Source of the DNA: Streptomyces werraensis
GTDB lineage: Bacteria > Actinomycetota > Actinomycetes > Streptomycetales > Streptomycetaceae
NCBI GenBank assembly: GCA_014656175.1
Contig: BNBX01000006.1
Coordinates: 248,001-312,000, forward strand
Length of the DNA: 64,000 bases
Direction: 5' to 3'
A model generated the notes under the pieces. It was not told the origin of the DNA. It did not search any database and was given only the letters and a program-made list of their open reading frames with translations. How positions within the stretch are numbered: the first letter of the stretch is position 1; every line of letters begins with the position of its first letter. The translations under genes and the position numbers were made by a program. Positions 32,705-41,522 of the stretch are shown piece by piece.

Positions 32705-33514
32705 TCAGGCCGTGGCGTCCCGGCCGGGCGCCGGGGCCGGGGCGCGCAGCACCGGCATCATCGTCCCGGCCTCCGTGCCCGCGAGGTGGTCGAGGATCAT
32801 CCGGTCGACCTCGGCGGGCTTCTCCAGCGGCACCAGATGGGACGCGCCCGGGACGACGGCGAGCCGGGCGTCGTGGAGCGCGCGGTAGAGGGCCGCGGTG
32901 TGCTCCAGGGTCATCAGGTCGTCGTCGCCCGCCATGACGAGGGTGGGCGCCCGCACCGCGGCCAGGTCCCCGGCGTCGAGCGCCGGCTGGGTGCGCCACA
33001 TGTCGATCACCCGCGTCGCCACCGCCGGCCAGTGGTCCGGCCCGTCCGGGCTCACGGCCACGTACAGCTCGCGGAAGAAGGCCATCTCGGCGCTGTCCGG
33101 GGTGAGCGCGTCGAGCATCTCCGGCGCGACGAAGGCCTCCGGCGCGGGCCGGAAGGTCGCCCCGATCAGCACCATCCGGCGGACCAGGTCGGGCCGGGCC
33201 AGAGCGGTCAGCAGCGCCACGACGCCGCCGTCGCTCCACCCGACCAGATGGGCCGGGCCGCCCACCACGGACTCCAGGAACGCCACCGTGTCGCCGGCCA
33301 TGTCGGTGTACGACAGCGGGCCCTCGACGTCCGGGGTGTGGCCGTGCGCCCGCCGCTCGGGGAGGTAGAGGCGGTAGGAGGCGGCGAGCTCGGGCCGCTG
33401 CGCGCCCCAGGTGTCGTTGGTGCAGAACCCGCCGTGCAGCAGCACCAGCGCGTCGCCGGAGCCCTCGGTCTCGTACCAGGTCCTGACGCCGGGAAGGTCC
33501 GCGTAGTCACCCAT
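32705..33514 (-). CDS. Alpha/beta hydrolase
   Basis: The 269-residue enzyme has the oxyanion-hole segment LLHGGFCTNDTWGAQ, nucleophile serine in LVGWSDGGVVA, an acidic residue in VMAGDDDLMT and the catalytic histidine in PGASHLVPLEKP. This is the standard order of hydrolases acting on esters, amides or epoxides. The N-terminus VRTWYETEGSG is typical of the family close to proline iminopeptidases and haloperoxidases. A short proline/alanine tail follows the domain. It lies 124 bp from the PP2C gene on the same strand; the substrate is unknown. Confidence 0.92.
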   Translation of the reverse strand: MGDYADLPGVRTWYETEGSGDALVLLHGGFCTNDTWGAQRPELAASYRLYLPERRAHGHTPDVEGPLSYTDMAGDTVAFLESVVGGPAHLVGWSDGGVVALLTALARPDLVRRMVLIGATFRPAPEAFVAPEMLDALTPDSAEMAFFRELYVAVSPDGPDHWPAVATRVIDMWRTQPALDAGDLAAVRAPTLVMAGDDDLMTLEHTAALYRALHDARLAVVPGASHLVPLEKPAEVDRMILDHLAGTEAGTMMPVLRAPAPAPGRDATA

Positions 33515-33826
33515 GCGTTCCGGCCCTCTCCGGGACGGCCGCCGTCCCCGGCCAGTGTCCGGCAGCCTCCGAACGGCCGCAACGCGACCCCTGGCGCCCC
33601 GGGTGCCGAGGCACTTTGTCCCAGCGGAGGAAGAAGACGCGGGAAGCCCTGCGAAAGGGGTTACGCGTTCGCCTTCCGACCGCTAACTTCCTTGCAACAC
33701 ACCGGTCTTGAGGCCTCCACGGGCCGACCGGCCGGCGCTCCACGGCGCGACGGCGCGCGCCTGTGCTCCTTCACGGCAGCCCCCTGCCGGGGCCTGCCGC
33801 CACCCCCCACCGCCCTGGAGAGCTCC
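33515..33826. other. Divergent promoter region before secreted enzyme pair
   Basis: This 312-bp region separates the alpha/beta hydrolase start (minus) from the large secreted enzyme start (plus). The stretch around 33661-33710 (TTACGCGTTCGCC, then GCTAACTTCCTTGCAACAC) is lower in GC than its surroundings and is the likely promoter zone for the plus-strand pair. I see no gene in it and no clear inverted repeat. Confidence 0.4.
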
Positions 33827-36676
33827 GTGCGCACGAGACCGCTCGGACACAGACGTGTCCGCACCCTTCTGACCGCACTGACCTGCGCCGCCGCCCTGGC
33901 CCTCCCCGTGGGCCCCGCGGCGACCGCCGCCCCCGCCCCCGTCGACCGGGCGAACGCCGCCGCCGAGGACTTCCAGCAGGTGACCCTCGCCAAAGGCGTG
34001 GCCGAGACGGGCGAGCCCATGACCCTGGCCGTGCTGCCCGACCGCTCGGTGCTGCACACCTCCCGCGACGGCACCCTCCGCCGCACGGACGCGGCCGGCA
34101 CCACCACCGTCGCGGGCAGACTCGACGTCTACAGCCACGACGAGGAGGGCCTGCAGGGCGTCGCCGTCGACCCCGGCTTCGCCTCGAACCGCTTCGTCTA
34201 CCTGTACTACGCGCCCAAGCTGAGCACCCCCTCCGGGGACGCCCCGTCCGACGGCAGCGCCGCCGACTTCACCCCCTTCGACGGCGTCAACCGGCTCTCC
34301 CGCTTCGTCCTGCGGTCCGACGGCACCCTGGACACGGCGAGCGAGAGGAAGATCCTCGACGTGCCCGCCTCCCGGGGCCTGTGCTGCCACGTCGGCGGCG
34401 ACATCGACTTCGACGCGGACGGCAACCTGTACCTGTCGACCGGCGACGACACCAACCCCTTCGCCTCCGACGGCTACACCCCCATCGACGAGCGCGCCTC
34501 CCGCAACCCCGCCTACGACGCCCAGCGCTCGGCCGGCAACACCAACGACCTGCGCGGCAAGATCCTGCGCATCAGGGTCCAGGCCGACGGCAGTTACAGC
34601 ATCCCGCCCGGCAACCTCTTCCCGCCGGGCACCGACAGGACCCGGCCCGAAATCTACGCGATGGGCTTCCGCAACCCGTTCCGCATGAGCGTCGACCGGG
34701 CCACCGGCACGGTCTACGTCGGCGACTACGGCCCGGACGCGGGGACGGCCAGCCCTTCCCGGGGCCCCGCCGGGCAGGTCGAGTTCAACCGCGTCACCCG
34801 GGCCGGGAACTACGGCTGGCCCTACTGCACGGGCCGGAACGACGCCTACGTCGACCACGACTTCGCCTCCGGATCCTCCGGCGCCCGCTTCGACTGCTCC
34901 GCCCCGCGGAACACCTCGCCGCGCAACACCGGCCTGACCGACCTGCCACCCGCCCAGCCCGCCTGGATCCCCTACGACGGCGGCTCCGTACCGGAGTTCG
35001 GCACCGGCTCCGAATCCCCCATGGGCGGACCGGTCTACCGCTACGACGCGGACTCCGCCTCCGACGTGAAGTTCCCCGAGGAGTACGACGGCGACTTCTT
35101 CGCCGGGGAGTTCGGCCGCCGCTGGATCAAACGCATCGAGACCGGCGGCGACGGCACCGTGCAGACCATCAACGCGTTCCCGTGGAACGGCACGCAGGTG
35201 ATGGACATGGCCTTCGGCCCGGACGGCGCCCTCTACGTCCTCGACTACGGCACCGGCTACTTCAACGGTGACCACAACTCCGCCCTGTACCGCATCGAGC
35301 ACGTCACCGGCGGACGCGCCCCGGTCGCCCAGGCCGCCGCGAGCAGGACCTCGGGCATCGCGCCCCTCACGGTGGCCTTCTCCTCGGCCGGCACCTCCGA
35401 CCCCGACGGCGACACACTCGCCTACGCCTGGACCTTCGGTGACGGCGCCACCTCCACCGCCGCCCATCCCTCGCACACCTACACGGCCAACGGCCAGTAC
35501 ACGGCGACCCTCAAGGTCACCGACCCCTCCGGCAAGTCCGCCACCGCGTCCGTGCGGATCACCGTCGGCAACACGGCCCCGACCGTGCGCATCGACACCC
35601 CCGCCGACGGCCGCATCTACGACTTCGGCGCGGCCATCCCCTTCACGGTGACCGTGACCGACCCGGAGGACGGCACCGTCGACTGCTCCCGGGTGAAGGT
35701 CACCTTCGTCATCGGCCATGACAGCCACGGCCATCCGCAGACCTCCGCCACCGGCTGCACCGGCACCCTGCGCACCCTGGCCGACGGCGAGCACGATCCG
35801 AACGCCAACATCTTCGGCGTCATCGACGCCGAGTACACCGACCGGGGCGCGAACGGCCAGCCCGCCCTCACCACCCACGACCAGCACATCACCCAGCCCA
35901 GCCACCGTCAGGGCGAGCACTACGGCGACTCCGCCGGCGTCCAGATCATCGACAAGGCGTCCGCGCACGGCGGCAGAACCGTCGGCGAGATCCACAACGG
36001 CGACTGGATCTCCTTCGCCCCGTACAGTCTCGCCGACGCCTCCCGCTTCACCGCCCGCGTCTCCTCGGCGGGCAGCGGCGGCACGATCGAGGTCCGCGCG
36101 GGCTCCCCCACCGGCACCCTCCTCGGCACGGCCACCGTCCCGGTCACCGGCGGCTGGGACATCTTCCGCGACGTCACAGCACCCCTGAGCGGTCAGCCGG
36201 CCGGAACGACCACCCTGCACCTCGTCTTCAAGGGCGGGGCGGGACCGCTGTTCGACGTGGACGAGTTCTCCTTCGACACAGGCTCCGCGTCCACCCGCAC
36301 CGGGGAGATCCGCGGCGTCAACGACAAGTGCCTCGACGTGGACAACGCGGGGACGGCGGACGGGACGCGGGTGCAGATCCACGCCTGCAACTCCTCCGCC
36401 GCCCAGCGGTGGACCGTCTCGGCCGACGGGACGCTGCGGGCGCTCGGCAAGTGCCTCGACGTGTCCGGGGGCGGCACCGCGGACGGCACCCGTGTCCAGC
36501 TGTGGACCTGCAACGGCACGGGCTCGCAGGTGTGGGCCGCGCAGTCCGACGGGACCGTGCGCAACCCCCAGTCGGGCAAGTGCCTGGACGCCTCGGGCGG
36601 CACCTGGGAGGACCGCACCCCGGTCCACCTGTGGACCTGCCACACCGGACCCAACCAGAAGTGGACCCTGCCGTAG
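33827..36676 (+). CDS. Secreted GSDH-type dehydrogenase with PKD, CBM and ricin domains
   Basis: GTG at 33827 follows GGAGAGCTCC and begins a Sec-type signal peptide (VRTRPLGHRRVRTLLTALTC, cleavage near residue 35). The 949-residue product has, in order, a glucose/sorbosone dehydrogenase beta-propeller (about 45-490; CCHVGGDIDFDADGNLYLST, EIYAMGFRNPFRMS, GNYGWPYC), a PKD domain (497-585; TFGDGATSTAAHPSHTY) and a spacer. A family-6/35-like carbohydrate-binding module (about 695-822) and a ricin-type beta-trefoil (823-949) with QxW repeats complete it. Such proteins oxidise sugars outside the cell, often with PQQ. The next gene begins 17 bp later. Confidence 0.92.
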   Translation: MRTRPLGHRRVRTLLTALTCAAALALPVGPAATAAPAPVDRANAAAEDFQQVTLAKGVAETGEPMTLAVLPDRSVLHTSRDGTLRRTDAAGTTTVAGRLDVYSHDEEGLQGVAVDPGFASNRFVYLYYAPKLSTPSGDAPSDGSAADFTPFDGVNRLSRFVLRSDGTLDTASERKILDVPASRGLCCHVGGDIDFDADGNLYLSTGDDTNPFASDGYTPIDERASRNPAYDAQRSAGNTNDLRGKILRIRVQADGSYSIPPGNLFPPGTDRTRPEIYAMGFRNPFRMSVDRATGTVYVGDYGPDAGTASPSRGPAGQVEFNRVTRAGNYGWPYCTGRNDAYVDHDFASGSSGARFDCSAPRNTSPRNTGLTDLPPAQPAWIPYDGGSVPEFGTGSESPMGGPVYRYDADSASDVKFPEEYDGDFFAGEFGRRWIKRIETGGDGTVQTINAFPWNGTQVMDMAFGPDGALYVLDYGTGYFNGDHNSALYRIEHVTGGRAPVAQAAASRTSGIAPLTVAFSSAGTSDPDGDTLAYAWTFGDGATSTAAHPSHTYTANGQYTATLKVTDPSGKSATASVRITVGNTAPTVRIDTPADGRIYDFGAAIPFTVTVTDPEDGTVDCSRVKVTFVIGHDSHGHPQTSATGCTGTLRTLADGEHDPNANIFGVIDAEYTDRGANGQPALTTHDQHITQPSHRQGEHYGDSAGVQIIDKASAHGGRTVGEIHNGDWISFAPYSLADASRFTARVSSAGSGGTIEVRAGSPTGTLLGTATVPVTGGWDIFRDVTAPLSGQPAGTTTLHLVFKGGAGPLFDVDEFSFDTGSASTRTGEIRGVNDKCLDVDNAGTADGTRVQIHACNSSAAQRWTVSADGTLRALGKCLDVSGGGTADGTRVQLWTCNGTGSQVWAAQSDGTVRNPQSGKCLDASGGTWEDRTPVHLWTCHTGPNQKWTLP
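36296..36676 (+). repeat. Ricin-domain direct repeat, copy 1
   Basis: This 381-bp segment, encoding the whole ricin lectin domain of the first secreted enzyme, is collinear without gaps with 38056-38436 and differs only at scattered bases, mostly third positions. The offset is exactly 1760 bp. Confidence 0.9.
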
Positions 36677-36693
36677 GAAGGAGGCGACCCACC

Positions 36694-38436
36694 ATGCGCA
36701 CCCCCTGGAAAGCAGCACTCGGTCTGATCGCCGGCGCCGCGCTCTGCCTGACCCCTCAGGCGGCCGCGACCCCCGGCACCGCACCCGACGCGCCCCGAGC
36801 GGCGGCACCGGCGGCCGACCCCGCGTACCGGATCCTCGTCTTCTCCCGGACGGCAGGCTTCCGCCACGACTCCATCGACGAGGGCGTCGCGGCCCTGCGT
36901 GAACTGGGCGCGGCCAACAACTTCACCGTGACCGCCACCGAGGACCCGGCCGCCTTCACCACGGACAACCTCGCCCAGTACCGGGCCGTCGTCTTCCTCT
37001 CCACCACCGGCGACGTCCTGGGCCCCGCCCAGGAGACCGCCCTCGAGCAGTACATGGGCGCGGGCGGCGGCTACGTCGGCGTCCACGCCGCGGCCGACAC
37101 CGAGTACGACTGGCCCTTCTACGCGGGACTGGCCGGCGCCCTGTTCCAGTCCCACCCGGCGATCCAGGCCGCCACCGTGCGGGTCGAGGACCGGGCGCAC
37201 GACGCCACCGCCCACCTCGGCAGCGCCTGGCGGCGCACCGACGAGTGGTACAACTACCGCACCAACCCCCGCACCACCGCCCACGTCCTCGCCTCCCTGG
37301 ACGAGTCCAGCTACTCCGGCGGAACGATGTCCGGCGACCATCCGATCGCCTGGTGCAAGGACTACGCGGGCGGCCGCGCCTTCTACACCGGGGGCGGCCA
37401 CACGGCCGAGTCCTACGCCGATCCGGCCTTCCGCCGCCATCTCCTCGGCGGCATCCGCTGGGCCGCCGGCACCACCCGGGCGGACTGCCGCCCCGAGACC
37501 GGCTACAGGCCGCTGTTCGACGGCACCGGCACGACCGGCTGGAAGCAGGCGGGTCCCGGGGGCTTCACCCTGAACGACGGCACCCTCACCTCCCAGGGCG
37601 GCATGGGGCTGTTCTGGTACGACCGGGAGATCACCGGCGACTACTCCCTCAAGCTCGACTGGAAGCTGCACGGCGACGACAACTCCGGCGTCTTCCTGGG
37701 CTTCCCCGCCTCCGACGACCCGTGGTCCGCCGTCGACCACGGCTACGAGATCCAGATCGACGCCACCGACACCGCCGACCGCACGACCGGCGCCGTCTAC
37801 GGCTTCCGGTCCGCCGACGTCGCCGCCCGGGACGCGGCCCTCAACCCGCCGGGGGAGTGGAACACGTACGAGCTCCGCGTCACCGGCGAACGGCTGGAGA
37901 TCTTCCTCAACGGCCGGAAGATCAACGACTTCACGAACACCGACCCCGCCCGCAGCCTGCGCGACGGCCACATCGGCCTGCAGAACCACGGCGACGGCGA
38001 CGAGGTGTCCTTCCGCAACATCCGCCTCCAGCAGAACGGCGCCACACCGGGACCTCGCACCGGGGAGATCCGAGGCGTCAACGGCAAGTGCCTAGACGTG
38101 GACAACGCGGGGACGGCGGACGGGACGCGGGTGCAGATCCACGCCTGCAACTCCTCCGCCGCCCAGCGGTGGACGGTGCCGGACGACGGGACGCTGCGGG
38201 CGCTCGGCAAGTGCCTCGACGTGTCCGGGGGCGGGAGCCTGGACGGCACGCGGATCCAGCTGTGGACCTGCAACGGGACCGGTGCGCAGGTGTGGGCGGC
38301 GCAGTCGGACGGGACGGTCCGCAATCCCCAGTCGGGCAAGTGCCTGGACGCCTCGGGGGGCACCTGGGAGGACCGCACCCCGGTCCACCTGTGGACCTGC
38401 CACACCGGCCCCAACCAGAAGTGGACGCTTCCCTGA
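36694..38436 (+). CDS. Secreted ThuA-DUF1080-ricin protein
   Basis: The ATG follows AAGGAGG. The 580-residue product has a Sec signal (MRTPWKAALGLIAGAALCLT, cleavage near 26). A ThuA domain follows (about 44-260; ILVFSRTAGFRHDSI, GGGYVGVHAAADTEYDW, RAFYTGGGHTAESY), with the glutamine-amidotransferase-like fold linked to trehalose/keto-sugar use. Next is a DUF1080 (3-keto-disaccharide hydrolase) jelly-roll at 268-450 (FDGTGTTGWKQ, YEIQIDAT, NTYELRVTGERLEIFLNG), then a ricin beta-trefoil (454-580). It is co-transcribed with the preceding dehydrogenase. The pair could oxidise a glycoside to its 3-keto form and then cleave it outside the cell, which is inference. Confidence 0.92.
   Translation: MRTPWKAALGLIAGAALCLTPQAAATPGTAPDAPRAAAPAADPAYRILVFSRTAGFRHDSIDEGVAALRELGAANNFTVTATEDPAAFTTDNLAQYRAVVFLSTTGDVLGPAQETALEQYMGAGGGYVGVHAAADTEYDWPFYAGLAGALFQSHPAIQAATVRVEDRAHDATAHLGSAWRRTDEWYNYRTNPRTTAHVLASLDESSYSGGTMSGDHPIAWCKDYAGGRAFYTGGGHTAESYADPAFRRHLLGGIRWAAGTTRADCRPETGYRPLFDGTGTTGWKQAGPGGFTLNDGTLTSQGGMGLFWYDREITGDYSLKLDWKLHGDDNSGVFLGFPASDDPWSAVDHGYEIQIDATDTADRTTGAVYGFRSADVAARDAALNPPGEWNTYELRVTGERLEIFLNGRKINDFTNTDPARSLRDGHIGLQNHGDGDEVSFRNIRLQQNGATPGPRTGEIRGVNGKCLDVDNAGTADGTRVQIHACNSSAAQRWTVPDDGTLRALGKCLDVSGGGSLDGTRIQLWTCNGTGAQVWAAQSDGTVRNPQSGKCLDASGGTWEDRTPVHLWTCHTGPNQKWTLP
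38056..38436 (+). repeat. Ricin-domain direct repeat, copy 2
   Basis: This is the second copy of the 381-bp lectin-coding segment, at the end of the ThuA-DUF1080 gene. Sequence identity to 36296-36676 is very high and the reading frame is the same. The genes' catalytic parts are unrelated, so the tail was duplicated or converted on its own. Confidence 0.9.
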
Positions 38437-38495
38437 GAGGGATCTGTCAGGCAAGCGCCTCGTAGGTCAGCCGGATGACCTTCCGGGCAGACCGT

Positions 38496-38534
38496 GACGC
38501 CGCCCCACCCGACCCGTGCGGGTGAGGCGGCGTC
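38496..38534. terminator. Hairpin between convergent genes
   Basis: GACGCCGCCCCACCC (38496-38510) pairs with GGGTGAGGCGGCGTC (38520-38534) with a single C/A mismatch and a 9-nt loop. It lies between the stop of the lectin-tailed enzyme (38436) and the stop of the STAS gene (38541) and probably ends both transcripts. Confidence 0.75.
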
Positions 38535-38540
38535 CTGCGG

Positions 38541-38909
38541 TCAGGGCCGGGTCGGCCGGGCGGCGCGCAGCGCCTCCTCGACGCCGGCGTGGAAGGTGAA
38601 CACCTCGTCCAGCCCCACCATGCGCAGCACCCGCATCTGGGCGGGGGCCACCCCGGCCAGGCTGAGCTGCGACCCCTTCTCCCGCGACCGCCGGTGGGCC
38701 GTCACGAACACGGTGATCCCCGACGAGTCGCAGAAGGTCAGTCCGGACAGGTCGAGCACCACACCGTACGGACCGAACGGCGCCTCGTTGACGGCCTCCG
38801 TCAGCAGCGGGGCCGTGTGATGGTCGAGCTCCCCGGCCACCTCCAGCACGTAGGGCCCCATGTCGCTCGGGCGGGGGGTGACGGTGAACGTCTCGTCCGG
38901 TACGGACAC
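38541..38909 (-). CDS. STAS domain anti-sigma factor antagonist
   Basis: GTG at 38909 is chosen because GAGGAG lies six bases before it, giving 122 residues. The STAS fold is clear: VLEVAGELDHHTAPLLTEAV, then VVLDLSGLTFCDSSGITVFV with the phosphorylatable serine in DSSG. VLRMVGLDEVFTFHAGVEEAL lies at the end. In the dephosphorylated state such proteins bind anti-sigma kinases and free the sigma factor. SpoIIE-type phosphatases at 30511 and 39229 are natural partners. The gene is divergent from the latter with a 319-bp region between. Confidence 0.93.
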   Translation of the reverse strand: MSVPDETFTVTPRPSDMGPYVLEVAGELDHHTAPLLTEAVNEAPFGPYGVVLDLSGLTFCDSSGITVFVTAHRRSREKGSQLSLAGVAPAQMRVLRMVGLDEVFTFHAGVEEALRAARPTRP

Positions 38910-39080
38910 GAAATCTCCTCGGCGGGGTGCTCGGCGCATGCGGGTGAGCCCGACCTCCGCCCGTCCCCACGGTGCCCGGTCCGGCCGGTTAATCCTACGA
39001 AGTCCGGGCCGGTGATTCGTGCACGCCCCGGGCCGTCGCTCCGCCTACCCGCCCCGGTCGGCTCCATGCGGTGGTCCGCG

Positions 39081-39102
39081 GACCGGGGGCGGGCCCCCGG
39101 TC
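39081..39102. promoter_or_regulatory. Inverted repeat in divergent STAS/PP2C region
   Basis: GACCGGGGGC (39081-39090) and GCCCCCGGTC (39093-39102) form a perfect 10-bp inverted repeat with a 2-bp centre. It lies 127 bp before the PP2C start and 172 bp from the STAS start. It may be an operator or a transcript-ending hairpin. Confidence 0.35.
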
Positions 39103-39183
39103 GTGCGCGGGACGTGTGATGATCTGTGGGGACGCGCGTGCCGTCCGGTCTCCCGTCGAGATCCGGCGAGCACTCGGAATCCC

Positions 39184-39201
39184 GGAGCCGCCGGCGGCTC
39201 C
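39184..39201. promoter_or_regulatory. 18-bp palindrome upstream of PP2C gene
   Basis: GGAGCCGCC followed directly by GGCGGCTCC is a perfect 18-bp palindrome, 27 bp before the ATG at 39229. It would overlap the 5' leader or promoter and may be a repressor site or a leader hairpin. Confidence 0.4.
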
Positions 39202-39228
39202 TGGATCGACCGGTGGCGAGGAGAGGAC

Positions 39229-40950
39229 ATGGGGACGGCGGACGGAGGGGCGGGGCCCGGCGGCGAAGGCGCCGACGTGATCGGGGCTGCGCTCGCCCCG
39301 ATCGGCACCGGCGCCTACGTCGTGGACGGGCGAGGGAAGATCCTCGCCGTCAACGCCGTGGCCGCGCGCATGCTGGACCGTCCCGCCGCCGAACTTGTCG
39401 GCTCCGACGCGCACGATCTGCTGCACCGCAACGCGCGCGGCGAGACCGTGCCGACCTCGCAGTGCCGCATGCGCCCCGCCTTCCTCGCGGGGCGCCCGGC
39501 CCAGGACGCGGCCGAATGGTTCGAGAAGGGCGACGGCACGCTGCTTCCCGTCGCCTGGAGCATCGCCCCCTACGACGGCGGAACCGGCGACACCCGCATG
39601 CTCGTCCTCTTCCACCCGCGCGAGATCCCCGGCGTGGTGCCCGGTCACGCCGTCGCCCGCGAGGGGACTCTCGACGAGCTGGAGCGGCTCGCCCTCCTGG
39701 CGGAGACGACCACGCAGCTGACGTCCACCCTCTCCGTCGACGAGGCGCTGCGCCGGCTGGTGTCCCTGGTCCTGCCGCGCCTCGCGGACTGGGCGGTGAT
39801 CGACCTGATCAGCGAACGCGACGAGGTGTGGCGCACCAAGGTGGTGCACGTGGAGGGAGGCGTCCCCGTCTCCCGCCGCGACCTCGAAGGGCCGATGGCG
39901 CCCGTCCCCGCCGAGTCCCCGATGCCGCTGTCCCGCGCCCTGCGGGGCGTCTCCTCGACGATCGCCGGCCCCGAGACGTACGAGCGGTCCCCGGACTCGG
40001 GCATCGCCGTCGAGCAGCGCCGGCTGTTCGAGGCCACGGGCATGCACTCGGCGGTCATCGCGCCCATCCGGGGCCTGCGCGAGGTCCTCGGCGCGCTGAC
40101 CCTCGGCCGGTCCGAACGGGCCGACGCGTTCACCCCCGCCGACCTCACCCTGCTGGAGGACATCACCCGCCGAGCCGGGCTGGCCCTGGACAACGCCCGC
40201 CTCTACCAGCGGCAGCGCAAGGTCGCCGAGACGATGCAGCGTTATCTGCTGCCCCAGCTGCCGCGTGTCCCCGGCCTGGAGATGACGTCCCGCTACCTGC
40301 CCGCGCCGGACGCCTCCCACGTCGGCGGCGACTGGTACGACGCCTTCTCCCTCGGGGACGGCGACACCGCACTGGTCATCGGCGACGTCTCCGGGCACGA
40401 CCTGGACGCCGCCGCGGGCATGGCCCAGCTCCGCAACGTACTGCGCTCCTACGCCTGGTCCTCCCGGAACGAGCCGCCCGGCGCTGTCGTCGAGCGGGTG
40501 GACCGCGCCGTGCTGCGCATCACCGACGTCACCATGGCCACCCTGGTGCTCGCCTTCCTCGGCACGGACGAGGAGGGGCGGTGGGCCCTGCACTGGACCA
40601 ACGCCGGCCACCCGCCCCCGCTGCTGGTCACCCGCGAGGGCGTCGCCGGCTACCTCACGGACGGCGGCGGGATGCTGCTGGGCACCGATACCGACCGCCC
40701 CCGCGCCGACGGGTCGACGGTCCTGCCGCCGGGCTCCACGCTCGTCCTCTACACCGACGGGCTGATCGAGGCCCCCAGCCAGACCATCGACGACGGGCTG
40801 GAGCGGCTGCGCCGGCATGCCGCCGCGCTCGCCCACCGTCCGGTCGGGGAGTTCACCGACGAACTGCTCCACCGGGCGCGCCCCGCCGACAACGACGACG
40901 ACGTCGCCCTCCTCGCGGTCCGGGTCGGCCCCCGACCGGGACGCGCCTGA
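39229..40950 (+). CDS. PAS-GAF-SpoIIE protein phosphatase
   Basis: The 573-residue protein has a PAS domain (about 20-125; GAYVVDGRGKILAVNAVAARML), a GAF domain (155-320; RAGLALDNARLYQRQRK marks its exit helix) and a C-terminal SpoIIE/PP2C phosphatase (345-570). The phosphatase has GGDWYDAF, IGDVSGHDLDAAAGMA, LYTDGLIEAPS and DNDDDVALLAV. The ATG follows GAGGAGAGG. It lacks an HATPase kinase domain. The divergent STAS gene is a likely substrate. The related phosphatase at 30511-32580 has the same logic, giving two sensors possibly feeding one antagonist. Confidence 0.92.
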   Translation: MGTADGGAGPGGEGADVIGAALAPIGTGAYVVDGRGKILAVNAVAARMLDRPAAELVGSDAHDLLHRNARGETVPTSQCRMRPAFLAGRPAQDAAEWFEKGDGTLLPVAWSIAPYDGGTGDTRMLVLFHPREIPGVVPGHAVAREGTLDELERLALLAETTTQLTSTLSVDEALRRLVSLVLPRLADWAVIDLISERDEVWRTKVVHVEGGVPVSRRDLEGPMAPVPAESPMPLSRALRGVSSTIAGPETYERSPDSGIAVEQRRLFEATGMHSAVIAPIRGLREVLGALTLGRSERADAFTPADLTLLEDITRRAGLALDNARLYQRQRKVAETMQRYLLPQLPRVPGLEMTSRYLPAPDASHVGGDWYDAFSLGDGDTALVIGDVSGHDLDAAAGMAQLRNVLRSYAWSSRNEPPGAVVERVDRAVLRITDVTMATLVLAFLGTDEEGRWALHWTNAGHPPPLLVTREGVAGYLTDGGGMLLGTDTDRPRADGSTVLPPGSTLVLYTDGLIEAPSQTIDDGLERLRRHAAALAHRPVGEFTDELLHRARPADNDDDVALLAVRVGPRPGRA

Positions 40951-40962
40951 CCCTTCACCGCA

Positions 40963-41226
40963 CTACGCCCCTCCCGCCGGGCGGCGCGCGCTGTCACGGA
41001 GGCGGACCACGGCCGCCTGGAGGTCGTCGAAGGCGTGCTGCTCGTGCCAGGGACCGGTGCGCGCCCCCGGCAGCAGGCTGTCCCGGGCCGCGCGGGCCCG
41101 CGCGTACGCCTCGAACCGGGTGACCACCTCCGCCACGGCATCAGGAGGCGGTGGGTCGTTCTTCTGCGAGGGCTCGCGGGAGGGAGGGGAGGATCCCTTC
41201 CGCCGCGCGTTCGTCCGTCCGGTCAT
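40963..41226 (-). CDS. Small hypothetical protein
   Basis: The 87-residue start MTGRTNARRKGSSPPSREPS follows an AGGA ribosome-binding site. The first 30 residues are basic and proline/serine-rich. The rest is one or two amphipathic helices (AVAEVVTRFEAYARARAARD, then HEQHAFDDLQAAVVRLRDS). No family is recognised. It is convergent with the PP2C gene (12 bp apart) and divergent from the cytochrome oxidase gene. Confidence 0.65.
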   Translation of the reverse strand: MTGRTNARRKGSSPPSREPSQKNDPPPPDAVAEVVTRFEAYARARAARDSLLPGARTGPWHEQHAFDDLQAAVVRLRDSARRPAGGA

Positions 41227-41334
41227 GCCCGCATCCTGACCGGACGTCCGGCCGCCCCACACTGCACGCTCCCGGACGAGGATGCCGGGCCGACGTTGCC
41301 GGGGCCGGGCAAGGAGGACGGCGTCGCCCCGGAA

Positions 41335-41356
41335 CCGTTCACATGCCGTTCACGAA
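41335..41356 (+). promoter_or_regulatory. Possible PHO-box-like direct repeat
   Basis: CCGTTCAC occurs at 41335-41342 and 41346-41353, an 11-bp period. The Streptomyces PhoP box is built of 11-bp direct repeat units with a GTTCACC core, which this partly matches. It is 170-190 bp upstream of the oxidase start, so its role is uncertain. Confidence 0.35.
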
Positions 41357-41522
41357 GCCGCGCCACTCGGACGGGTGAAGTCGCCGTCCGCTCGGCGGGT
41401 GTCAGGACCCGACGCCGGGTTACCTGACATAGCGTCGGTCCGGCACCCGCGTGCCGGTCGCGCCCGCAACTGCGTGCGTACCGTCCCGGCCGATCTCCGC
41501 GTTGTGAACCCGAAGGACCTCG

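Noticed and set aside
33683-36808. A 3-kb minus-strand open frame opposite the secreted dehydrogenase
   Set aside because: It is Gly/Val/Ala/Arg/Asp-rich without domains and overlaps a gene with an obvious signal peptide and four known domains.
36296-38436. The lectin repeats as an insertion sequence or transposon pair
   Set aside because: There are no inverted ends, target-site duplications or transposase; both copies are in-frame parts of genes.
41502-41509. TTGTGAAC before ctaD as a Rex redox operator
   Set aside because: Only one half-site is present; the paired TTCACAA half at the right distance is missing.
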